Of a stretch of 64,000 bases of DNA, positions 55,201 to 63,700 are shown in pieces. The notes below the pieces were generated by a model. The model was not told the DNA's origin. It ran no database searches and saw only the letters and a program-made list of their open reading frames with translations. Positions within the stretch are counted from its first letter, which is position 1, and each line of letters opens with the position of its first letter. Source of the DNA: Micromonospora sp. MW-13 (GTDB lineage Bacteria > Actinomycetota > Actinomycetes > Mycobacteriales > Micromonosporaceae); contig NZ_QKKX01000077.1 in assembly GCF_003434305.1 (NCBI RefSeq), positions 1 to 64,000 of the forward strand, given 5' to 3'. A program made the position numbers and the translations under genes.

Positions 55201-58200
55201 AGGTTGACCTGCTCCGGCGCGGCGGCGAGTCGGGAGACGTCCCCGGCCGCCAGAACACTGGTGACGGCGGTGCCGGCGTTCTCGTCAAGCTGACCGAGAC
55301 GGGTGGCGCGGGCCACGTCCTCGGCAACGCTGTGATGCAGGGCCTTCAGCTCCAACAGCGACTGTGCGGCAGCAGCCGTGAGCTGCTGGCTCATCTCCCG
55401 GGACTTCTCCGGCTCCGTGACCGCACTAATGAGCAACCCGGCGGTGGCGTACTGCTCCGCCCGAAGCCGCTGCGCGAACGCATCGGACCAGCCGGTGGAA
55501 GCCGCGACGGCGATCTCCTCGATAGTGGCTGGCCGCTCAGGAATGCCCTCGGCAGTGAACGGTAGCTGCGGGCAGAGCAGCAACTCCTGGTAGATGACGG
55601 CATCGGGATCACGGTCGGAGCCAGTCAGTTTGCGCCCGTCGAGCAGACCGACGCTACCGTGCAGGCTGGTCAGGCACACCTGTGCCGCCTCAGCCTTCAG
55701 CAGCCAGGGCGTGCCCGCGGACGAGGCGATCAGGTTCTGTAGCTCATCCTCGGCAGCCGGCCACTGGGCAATCACGTCCACACGCAGACGAGCTAGTTCG
55801 GCCGGTACGGGGCCGTGTTCGGTGGCCTGGTTCACCCGGACCGCGTCAGCCCAGGCCCGGACGGCGGCTACGGACCGTCCGGCCATCTCCTTGAGCTTGC
55901 GGCGCTGGCGGCCCTGCAGAGGGCGAGTGCTACCGGAGCGAATCTCGGCATCCTCGCGGTCGAGCAGGTCATCGACGTACTGACGCTTGGCGAACAGGCG
56001 CAGGCTCTCGGTTACCGCGTCGATCTCGATACGCTGGTCGGTTGCCGCGAGGGTCAGGAGCCGGCCGATGGCCCCGTTCGGGGACCACCACAGGGTGGCG
56101 ATCTGATCAGCGCGGTCGAAAGCGAGGTTTCGGGGCTTGTTGAGCTCGGTCTGGGCAGCCTCGACGGTCACTGCTATGTCGTTGTCCGCTCCGGCGATTG
56201 GGGCGAGCGCCGCCAGCAGGTCCGGGCTGTACAGTAGGCGCTTCTCCGTGGCGGTGCCGATCGTGCCAGCGATCGAGGACACCGCCGGCAGCTCGCGCAG
56301 GGATTCGGCCACCGACCGGGCGACCTGGCCGGCACCCGCGTCGGCGGTGACGAGGCAGGCCCGGACGGCACCGGCCAGCAGCAGCATCTGCGCCGTGGTG
56401 TCGCTGGACGGCGCGGCGCCCTGCTCGGCTTCCAGAGCGACCCGTAGGGCGTCGGCGGTCGGGGAAGTCTCGCTCCGAACCGCGGTGGCCAGGGTGAGGA
56501 CCCGCAGCGCATCAGCACGGCGCCGGTCCCCGCACGCGGTCGCGGCGTGATAGGTCAGGCTGAGCCGGCCCGCGCCGAGCAGCTTCCGGACCAGCTCACG
56601 GCCGGCGGCGGGGTCGGTAGAACTCGTGTCATCGGCTTGGCCCCGGCCAGCATCGTCGCCGGCCGGGTCGTCCTCGGGAACATCGATGGTCACGTCCTCA
56701 CCAACGGCCGAACCGTCGGTTGCCGCGGCCGGCTGCTCCCCGCCGAGCGGAGCAGGGTCGGTGAGTGCCTCGTTGGTCGGCGGAGGCACCGTGACGACCG
56801 GCTGCGGAGCGGTAGCCGGCTCCGGTTCCTCGGTAGCGGTCGGCTGCGGTTCGGGAGAGGCGACCACCGCCGTTTCAGGACCGGTCGCGGCGGCCTGCGG
56901 CGCAGGCTCGGAGACCGGCGTGTGGCTGGTCTCCTCTTCGCTGGGTCCTGTAATCCGCAACTGCCCGGTAATGGCAGCGGTGCGCAGGGCGGCGAGGTCG
57001 GCGGGCAGATGCGATTCGAAGGTGGTCAGGGCCGCGGACAGGGCCTGCATGTCTTTGGTCTCGGAGGCGATGATCAGGTCCAGCAAAGCGACCAGGCCAG
57101 CCGCCTGCCGCTGCTGGTCCGCGTCCCAGAGCGGGTTGTGCTGCAAATCGGCAGCGAGCTGTATCGCCGCAGTGATTCGGTCCTGTTCGCTGGTCGGTCC
57201 GGTGAGCCGGCTGATGTCGGCGAGCCGGTCGTGATGACCGCACTGACCGGCGGTCGCGGTTAGTGCGGTGAGCAGGTCCTCGACGGTTACGTCAGCGGGT
57301 GTGTCCCGACCCAACTGGGTGAGCAGGTCACGAGCTGCGTCGGCCGCGTCGAGGAACTCGATAACCGGGTCCAGGTCGTTTCGGCCCGGGATCTGACCAC
57401 GGTGCAGCACGTCAGTAAGGGCCTCCACAGCTTCCCGGGCCGCCGTGTGGCGGGTGGTCAGGTTCGTCGCGGCATCCGCAACGTCACCAGCGGGCATGGA
57501 GGTGCCGGGTTCGGCAGGCATGATGTCAGATCCTTCTGTTATCGGGTCGTTGCCGAGACCGGGCGGTCGGAATGTTTCGATACCGGCTGGCTCGATGCTG
57601 CCGCCGTCGTCGACTTCATCGTCGTCACAAGGCGCGGCTCCGCCTTCATTGTCATCAGTCTCGTAAGCATCGATGATGGCCTGTTCTATCTCTCGGCAGG
57701 CATGCATGATGTCGTTTACGGCCTTCTGCGGCCAGCCAGGAAGACCGAGAGCGGCGTCCAGGCCGACCCGCAGAGCGATGGTCATGATCGGGGAGACCGG
57801 GCCGTGGCACACCAGCGCCAACCGCAGGATCGCGGTCTGTGCCGGGTCCTTGGTCAACGCTTGCCGTAGCGCCTCCTCCGCCTCCAGAAATCCGGCATCA
57901 GCATTGTGACGCCACAGCGTTCCGAGTCGTTCGGCTACCGAGACAGTGAGAAAAAGGGCTGCGTCGTAGCGCTTATGTGTCGGCCACGCCCGAAGTTTCG
58001 TCAGGCCCCAACCCGCCGAGACCGTGGTTGGCCGTTTGGCGGGCGGGACACCTAAGTCATTGAGGAAGTTTGTTCTACTTGGCTGAGGTAACTGCCACGC
58101 GAGAGCGGCGAACTGCTCGCTGGTCAGACATTCCAAAGAGTCCGTTACCGGATCGCCGAGCTCTGCCAGGCTTGCCCGCAGTGCCGTCACCGCTTCGGAG

Positions 58201-58289
58201 TCGGACTCGGCTTGTAATGGGGTGAATGGGCTGCAGCAAAGGCAGGCTTGTGCATGCCTGCGCCGATGCCGGCGGGACGGGTAGGCCAT
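52239..58289 (-). CDS. Giant P-loop ATPase (2016 aa), last gene of the DinG-RecQ operon
   Basis: From ATG 58289, 54 bp after the preceding gene. Residues 1-500: helical region with an acidic, Pro/Thr-rich linker up to ~590. Residues ~590-1300: long helical array without known motifs. The ATPase core begins at ~1330: FFGRRSERADIIDPNGPNLL, Walker A at 1357-1364 (GGRQLGKT), Walker B at 1441-1448 with Asp1447-Glu1448 (MLLLIDECDGFF), a sensor-like FAGLHQVQRFANL and an AAA-lid-like region. This recalls STAND/AAA ATPases such as those used as NTP-driven switches in defence proteins. A C-terminal region (~1650-2016) contains a second alpha/beta stretch (TVAVLVDVQASGILDLLTSP) and winged-helix-like ends. 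No nuclease motif that I can recognise. Confidence 0.8.
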   Translation of the reverse strand: MAYPSRRHRRRHAQACLCCSPFTPLQAESDSEAVTALRASLAELGDPVTDSLECLTSEQFAALAWQLPQPSRTNFLNDLGVPPAKRPTTVSAGWGLTKLRAWPTHKRYDAALFLTVSVAERLGTLWRHNADAGFLEAEEALRQALTKDPAQTAILRLALVCHGPVSPIMTIALRVGLDAALGLPGWPQKAVNDIMHACREIEQAIIDAYETDDNEGGAAPCDDDEVDDGGSIEPAGIETFRPPGLGNDPITEGSDIMPAEPGTSMPAGDVADAATNLTTRHTAAREAVEALTDVLHRGQIPGRNDLDPVIEFLDAADAARDLLTQLGRDTPADVTVEDLLTALTATAGQCGHHDRLADISRLTGPTSEQDRITAAIQLAADLQHNPLWDADQQRQAAGLVALLDLIIASETKDMQALSAALTTFESHLPADLAALRTAAITGQLRITGPSEEETSHTPVSEPAPQAAATGPETAVVASPEPQPTATEEPEPATAPQPVVTVPPPTNEALTDPAPLGGEQPAAATDGSAVGEDVTIDVPEDDPAGDDAGRGQADDTSSTDPAAGRELVRKLLGAGRLSLTYHAATACGDRRRADALRVLTLATAVRSETSPTADALRVALEAEQGAAPSSDTTAQMLLLAGAVRACLVTADAGAGQVARSVAESLRELPAVSSIAGTIGTATEKRLLYSPDLLAALAPIAGADNDIAVTVEAAQTELNKPRNLAFDRADQIATLWWSPNGAIGRLLTLAATDQRIEIDAVTESLRLFAKRQYVDDLLDREDAEIRSGSTRPLQGRQRRKLKEMAGRSVAAVRAWADAVRVNQATEHGPVPAELARLRVDVIAQWPAAEDELQNLIASSAGTPWLLKAEAAQVCLTSLHGSVGLLDGRKLTGSDRDPDAVIYQELLLCPQLPFTAEGIPERPATIEEIAVAASTGWSDAFAQRLRAEQYATAGLLISAVTEPEKSREMSQQLTAAAAQSLLELKALHHSVAEDVARATRLGQLDENAGTAVTSVLAAGDVSRLAAAPEQVNLSDYRRRLIDVQEQLPMCRHEAQAALRRRADSEVPPGADRSQRLNQIQDRIAAGDLATAEEYLLAAVLGETLPSAEPSEDLTRFLRLTERVPGGLTRDLIDAVRYGKPHPALDVHELTPAQRTTADLLQTWLDMRDIRHDRVQRSSLAAALLLAGIEFASMQPVRDMKPKGSSRRAWWDLTGVRRVGETQGVPQYSPPPGGQQRIMLCWGEPDVRAMFGWIGQDPGTDLPVIVLLFAAMTTGQREELARMCAQHSEKPVIVIDDIAILHLALHGSGQFITTARTLLPFAATNPYAPDGQAALPLEMFFGRRSERADIIDPNGPNLLYGGRQLGKTALLQEAARAFGRVPTNLPIYVTLPNVIGTKVNPLTLWDKLAEKLTENKIALPKRTRDPVKDVIAAITTWLDQNPARRMLLLIDECDGFFDADAERGFEHVTHLRNLRDKYPGRRFKPVFAGLHQVQRFANLPNQPLANAHLGDQVAIGPLSPEPAYQLLFTPMEALGIRFASDELVHRVLAYCTYQPKLLQMAGKALVSSVLNRRDGGPVYLIDENLLDQVLGSESLKQRIRQTVHLTLDLDSRYKLIALVVAYFALENGADHTMTTSQLRNECHRWWPAGFARQEPGEFRSLLDEMRELGVLAATVGGTRWRLRSTNVLRLLGTADEIWEELCSSQWRKTPTKLSTEQARGHLADGRISPCTDQQLSKVVTRTAGSTIRVIAGARATAVDRVQELLEQSRKSFGARFDLTVTTRPQAYGKALRGGDIGGRHHVVLSPLLTAKPETVTSTIVNAMQIQPASGTTRTVAVLVDVQASGILDLLTSPDLGLGSDDVIALRRATDIGLRTWLSDNERMKVFTDATSQAQLMTATGGWPYLLDLAAEKAREHTSTRKICEQVATYLATVDGATEFVESTGLSTDTGAEAAFQALLEYAAPVTYDEMIELCALTGSQPDRTARILQMLDVIDQSDVDGRWGPEPVIARSWQRLNSGA

Positions 58290-58343
58290 CGTAGGGGGAT
58301 ACTCACTTCCGGAAGGTCGCGCTCGGCCAAGGGTTGGTGCGGG

Positions 58344-60758
58344 TCAGTGCCGGGGCTGCTGAGGCACGGCGAGATGTAGCAGTGGGGCGGATTCACCGGA
58401 GCCACGCAGCTGCCCACGAACCCAGGTGTATCCATCTGGAAGTCGGGTGTCGGCGCCCGGTCCGTGCACCTTGAGGACCCAGGCGGCGTACTCCCGGCGG
58501 GCGGTGTCACTGGCCTGATGTCCGGGCTGCAGCCGTCGCTTGAAAGCAGGCACCCAGTGTTCGCGGACCTGGCCGGCAAGGATCTCCGCCCGAGTCGGCG
58601 GTCGGTGGCCGTTACGGCGGGCGGTGCCGTCGGGCCACCAGACGAACGTCTCGAGCCTGCCGGGTTTACCGTCTTCCGCTGGTTTGCCGGGCTCCTTCGT
58701 CAGGGTGCCAGCGTCAACGAGACGGTCGCACGTGTACACGACCTGCCACATCAGCGGCGGCGCGACCAGATCGGGTCCGAACAGGGCGGCGAGCAGCTGC
58801 GGGCCGGTGAGCCGCCGGGCACCGAACGCTCCTTGCTCTCCGTGCCGATGCAGCGCGGAGATGATCAGGGGCTGCAGTTGCGGTACGCCGCGCTGGCGTT
58901 CGGAAACCGCCGGCGGCAACGGTTCGGGAGACGGCGGCACGGCGGCCGCGTCCGCAGCGGGAGGTTCGGCACCGATTGACGCGGCGAGGATCGCGGTGTC
59001 TGCGTCCCAACGGTACTGGTCGCCATACGGCAACGGCTGATTTAGCAGCGTCGTGGTGACGCTGATCCGGGTCGCGTTACGGGCCGCAGCGACGGTGATC
59101 TTGATTCCGGCGTAGAAGCTCCACGGCCAGCTGACACCGGTCAGGGTAGCGCCGCTTCGGTTGATCTGTTGAACCTGTTCGCTGTCATCGAGGGTGTCCC
59201 CGTCGTGGTGCAGCTGCATGATCAGCGATCCCGCGCCGAGCACGCCGGTGGCGGCAGGCGGTAGGGCCAGATCTCCGGCTTCCCAGTGACTCTCGCGCAG
59301 CGCGACGGTGAACACGACCAGGCTGTCCGCGACGACGACGAGATCCGTCTCGCCCTCATCTGCGGTGCTGGTGTCAGCCGGGGTCGGTCCGGGCGGGACC
59401 TCGTCTATGCCCGGCCCCGCCGGCCCGTGTTGCTTCTCGCCGGGATTGTCGTCGTCGACGGGTGCGTCTGGCTCCACGGGTTCGGGTTGGGGCTCGGCAG
59501 ACCCGTCGCTGTCGCCGAGTGTGTCCGGCCCGGCGGGTTCGATGGCGGGGGCCACCGTTCCGATGGTGTCAACGGCAGGGCTGTGACCAAGGCCGAGAGG
59601 GATCCTTGGGTCGGCGGCCACCACCAGCGCCGAGACGGGCTCCCGCTGGGTACGCCACACACCGCCGGCCTGCCAGGCATCGTCGACGCGCAGGTGCACC
59701 CGTTCGGGCAGCAGTCCGTCGACAGCGGTGCCAGCCAGGTCCGCGGCGACGAGGTTGGTGTGCACGACGATTTCAGCGGCGCTGGTGAGCCCGAGCGGGT
59801 CGGGGGTGCCGCCGGCGGGAATCCGGCTGGACAGCAGCGGCCAGACGGCGGTGTAGCGGGGGTTCAGCGCGCTGCGGCGGACCGTCGCGACGACATCGTC
59901 GATGTCTGCGGCGGGCAGGCCGGGCCAGCCTTCGTGGGACCGCCGCGTGAACCGGTCCCCGCAGACGGCGTATCCGTTCCATCGCCGTAACCCGGCTGCG
60001 CCGTCCAGCAACTGGCCGATGGTGTCGAACGCCTGGTACAGAGCCGCAGCGAGAACCTGCTCATCGCCGGGATCGGTGAGCAACTGGGCGAGCGGTCCGC
60101 CGAGCAACAGCGGGCGGGCCGGCCCGAGCAGGTACGCGGCGTACAGGGCGACATCGTCACGGTCATCGGTCCCGGCCAGGTACTGCACCGGGCCGGTCAG
60201 ATGCCCGCGATTGTCGAGGACCTGGCGGCGTAGCCGACTCAGTTCGCTGTAGTCGGCGGCGTTCAGGGCACCGAACGCCTGCACGTCCAAGATCACCCGT
60301 TCGATACCGGTTCGGGTGCCGTCAGACTGCTCGACGCCGGCCGGGGCGCCAGACAGCTCGGCCGGTGTCCAGCCGTCGACGTCAACCTCCGGGTCGGCGC
60401 CGTACCTAGCGACGACCTCGGCCAGCAGCGACCGGCGGCCACCCCGGTCAAGGTGCACGAACGTGCCGACTGGCAGCACTCGCCGGGCTTGCGGTTGTAC
60501 GGCGACCGGAACGAACAGGTCCGGGGTGAGCACCTCCGCCCGGTAGCCGTGGGTTTCGACGTCGAACCCGAAATGCAGGGCGTTGAACGCGGTGCAGGTG
60601 TGCAAAGGTGCGGTGCGGGTCTGCGCGACTGCGGTTAAGTACCCGACTATCCAATGGGTCAGGTCGGTCGGGATTGCGGCCGGGCCCAGCAGCAGCTCTG
60701 GGACGAACAACGGCTCGTCGTCGAATGGCCGCCACACGGGGGCCACGGTCACGGTCAT
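58344..60758 (-). CDS. Unknown 804 aa protein, second gene of the DinG-RecQ operon
   Basis: Starts at ATG 60758, overlapping the helicase stop by four bases (ATGA). The N-terminal half is alpha/beta (EPLFVPELLLGPAAIPTDLT, IERVILDVQAFGALNAADYS, DDVALYAAYLLGPARPLLLG). An acidic Pro-rich linker (~400-470) separates a second alpha/beta portion (DLVVVADSLVVFTVALRESH, WPWSFYAGIKITVAAARNAT). The C-terminal ~150 residues look like winged helices (LIISALHRHGEQGAFGARRL, MWQVVYTCDRLVDAGTLTKE). No catalytic motif found. Probably a DNA-binding or scaffold partner of the helicase and the ATPase. Confidence 0.7.
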   Translation of the reverse strand: MTVTVAPVWRPFDDEPLFVPELLLGPAAIPTDLTHWIVGYLTAVAQTRTAPLHTCTAFNALHFGFDVETHGYRAEVLTPDLFVPVAVQPQARRVLPVGTFVHLDRGGRRSLLAEVVARYGADPEVDVDGWTPAELSGAPAGVEQSDGTRTGIERVILDVQAFGALNAADYSELSRLRRQVLDNRGHLTGPVQYLAGTDDRDDVALYAAYLLGPARPLLLGGPLAQLLTDPGDEQVLAAALYQAFDTIGQLLDGAAGLRRWNGYAVCGDRFTRRSHEGWPGLPAADIDDVVATVRRSALNPRYTAVWPLLSSRIPAGGTPDPLGLTSAAEIVVHTNLVAADLAGTAVDGLLPERVHLRVDDAWQAGGVWRTQREPVSALVVAADPRIPLGLGHSPAVDTIGTVAPAIEPAGPDTLGDSDGSAEPQPEPVEPDAPVDDDNPGEKQHGPAGPGIDEVPPGPTPADTSTADEGETDLVVVADSLVVFTVALRESHWEAGDLALPPAATGVLGAGSLIMQLHHDGDTLDDSEQVQQINRSGATLTGVSWPWSFYAGIKITVAAARNATRISVTTTLLNQPLPYGDQYRWDADTAILAASIGAEPPAADAAAVPPSPEPLPPAVSERQRGVPQLQPLIISALHRHGEQGAFGARRLTGPQLLAALFGPDLVAPPLMWQVVYTCDRLVDAGTLTKEPGKPAEDGKPGRLETFVWWPDGTARRNGHRPPTRAEILAGQVREHWVPAFKRRLQPGHQASDTARREYAAWVLKVHGPGADTRLPDGYTWVRGQLRGSGESAPLLHLAVPQQPRH

Positions 60759-63700
60759 CCGGTTGCCTCCGGTGTGTTCGCACCGGCTTTCACGCGGGCG
60801 CGGGCGGCGTCACGTACGGCGTAGCGGCGCAACCGCCACACCCGGCCGTCACCGACGATCTCTCCGTTGGTGGTGAGAACGGTGACGGCTTCCTGCACTT
60901 GGGTGATCTTGATGCCGGGGTCGACACCGCGTAGGCGGTGATACAGCAGCTTCGGCCACAGCGGTCGCCGTCGCCCGTCCGCAGCTTGGTACGTCTCGTC
61001 GCCATGCAGGACCCGGTGGATCATTCCGGCGGTCAGGCCGCGGTAGTTGTCCCACAGCAGCGACCGGACGTAACGCTGGATGGCGGCCTGGTACGGGGCA
61101 GCGTCCCGCCGGGTCTCGGGTTTCGGCCGGGGTGTGTTCAGCGCGGTGAGCAGCAGCGGCAGCGGGGACCGGTCACTGCTGGTCGACCAGCAGCTGGAGC
61201 ACCGGCACGCCGTGGTGGAGCAGACCCCGTCGGGTAGCGTCACCTTCCCTGTCAAGGAGAAGTAGCTCGCAAACCCGGCGTTCGCGCACCCGTCGGCGTC
61301 GTACCAGGCCCGTAGTTCCCGCAGGTCATCGGTCAGCCGGGCCCGGTGCCCGATCATCTTCTGCAGGTAGTCGCCCGGCAGGGTGGCGTTCCCGCGCGGA
61401 CCGACCGCTATAAGGGTTCGGTTGTTGCCGGCCTGGGACAGATCAATGACACCGAGGTCGTGCAGGGTCGCCAGGACCGCCCAGGTCTGTGCCGGGTCGT
61501 CGGCGATCATCCGGTAGCCGCGTACCTGCTTGGTGAGGGTCTTGTGCAGTTCGGTCAGTCGGTGCCGGCCCGGCGCGGTGGTGGCGAGCGTGGCGACCGC
61601 ACCGGCGACGGCGGTGAGAGTATGGTCGTCGCAGCGGGCCGGGTCGTCCAGAGGTGTGATCGTCACCGTCGCTGGGAAGTCTCCATGATCGTCAACCGTT
61701 CCCGTTTCGGCGAGCACAGCCAGGGCTCGCACGACCGTCGACCGGTACTGCGACACGGTGCCCGAGCGGCGGGCATCGTTGCGGGACAGCCTCCCGGCGG
61801 TGAGGTCGGCGGTCATGCACGTGTCAGTGATCCGGTCAGGGTCCAGGACCCCACCGTTGCGGGCCGCCGTCAGGACGGCCTGCCCGATCGTGCGCAACGT
61901 CTCCGGTGGCAGGCCTTGGGCAGCCATCCACATCACGGTCCGGAACCCTCGACCGGAGCCGAGCGCCAGTCCCGCCGACGGTGTGGTCACCTCGCCAGGT
62001 GGCCGGCCGGCCTGATCCCGGCCAGCTCGGCCGAGCTGCTGATACAGGGCGGCCAGGTCCGTCGGCGGGGACACCACGAACACGCATCGGATGTCGCCGC
62101 GGTTGACGCCGAGACCGAACGCGCTGGTTGCCACGATCAGTAGCGGTGCGTATCCATCCTCGCCCTTGGCTGGCGCGTCCCGGAACTCGGTGAGCACGCC
62201 GGTCTTCTCCGCCTCCGACAGCCGGCCGTGGAATCGCCGCACGCGCTGGGCGCCGTCACCGACGAACTCGCGCAGGTGGGCGTAGACCGCGTCGACCTGC
62301 TTGACAGTCAGGCAATAGAAGATTGCGTGGTCGTCGCAGGCGGCGGCGATCTGCTCGGTCAGCCCGGCGATGGCGTTCGGGCCGGCGGCTCTCATCGTCC
62401 GCCGGTAGATCGCCAGTTCCGGGCGCAGCGGGTCCGCAGCGACCGTCACCAGCGGTTCACCGGCCGTCGTGGTGGCGGGCAGCCCGAACAGGCCGGTTCG
62501 CAGCCCTTCGCGGACAGCCCGGTTCGCGGTCGCGGTCACCGCAGTAACCCGCACCCCGTACCTGGACCGTAGTTCTGCCAGCAGCCGGCCGGCGCGGCGG
62601 AAGCTGGGCCGGAAGTCGTCGCCCCACTGCACGAACGTGTGTGCCTCGTCAACGGCGACCCGCCGCAGGATCCCCGCTGCGGCCGCGGCGCGCAGGAGAT
62701 CCTGGAAGCGGCGGTTGGCGAGCCGTTCCGGGGACACGTACACCAGCTTGATGCCGTGTTCGAACGTGCCGGTGAACTGCTCGGCGACCTCGGTCTTGCC
62801 GCGGCGGCTGTTCGACTCGGCCATCGGCCCCACCAGCGCCCGGACCGCCCCGCCGACGGTCGCGTTGAGTTCCAGGGCCTGGTCGGCCATCAACGCGATC
62901 AACGGTGACACGACCACGGTCACCCCCGGCAGCGCCAACGCCGGCAATTGGAACGTGTACGACTTCCCGAACCCGGTCGGCAGCAGCGCCAACACATCCG
63001 TGCCGTCGGCGACCGCAGCGATCACCCGCTCCTGCTGCGGTTTCAACGCCAGCGGCGTGTCTGAGAACCGCAGATTGCCCGCGATCGCCGCGCATCGGTC
63101 GGTCAGCAACCGTGCCAGGGTGCCGTCGGCGCGGGCTGCGTACTCCTGCTCGGGGGTCAGCTGCGCCTGCCGGATCTTGCGGGTCGCCGGCAGCAGGGTC
63201 TGTTCGGCCAGCGCCTGCGGTGTGCACAGCTGCTCGACTCGGCCGGCGTCGACCAGCCCGGTCTCGCCGAAAAACCGCCAGATCCGCTCCCACCCGTCGG
63301 CCATCGTGGTCAGGTTTCCGCCCGCCGGTTCGCCGGTGTCATCGTCGGCGACCAGCAGGCCCGGCTCCAGGGATTCCAGGAACACCCGTCGGGACGCGCG
63401 CCGCAACGCGGTGCGGCCGGCGAGTTTGCGGTCGCTGATCACGACTACACCTCGGTGATCGCGCGAGCGGATCAGTCGTCCGACCGCCTGCCGCAGATCC
63501 ATCGCCGCCAGCGGCAGGTAGTACGACTCGGTCGCGACCCGGTCGGGGTCCGCCGCCCCGCCCAGTTCGGCGCGGCGGGCGACCGCCGCCCGGCGGGCAG
63601 CCACGACCGGGTCCGCGAACGGCGCGAACGGCAGCTTGTTGATCCATACCATCGACAGCCGGTCGGCGGGGAAATCGACGCCCTGCCACATGCCCCGCGT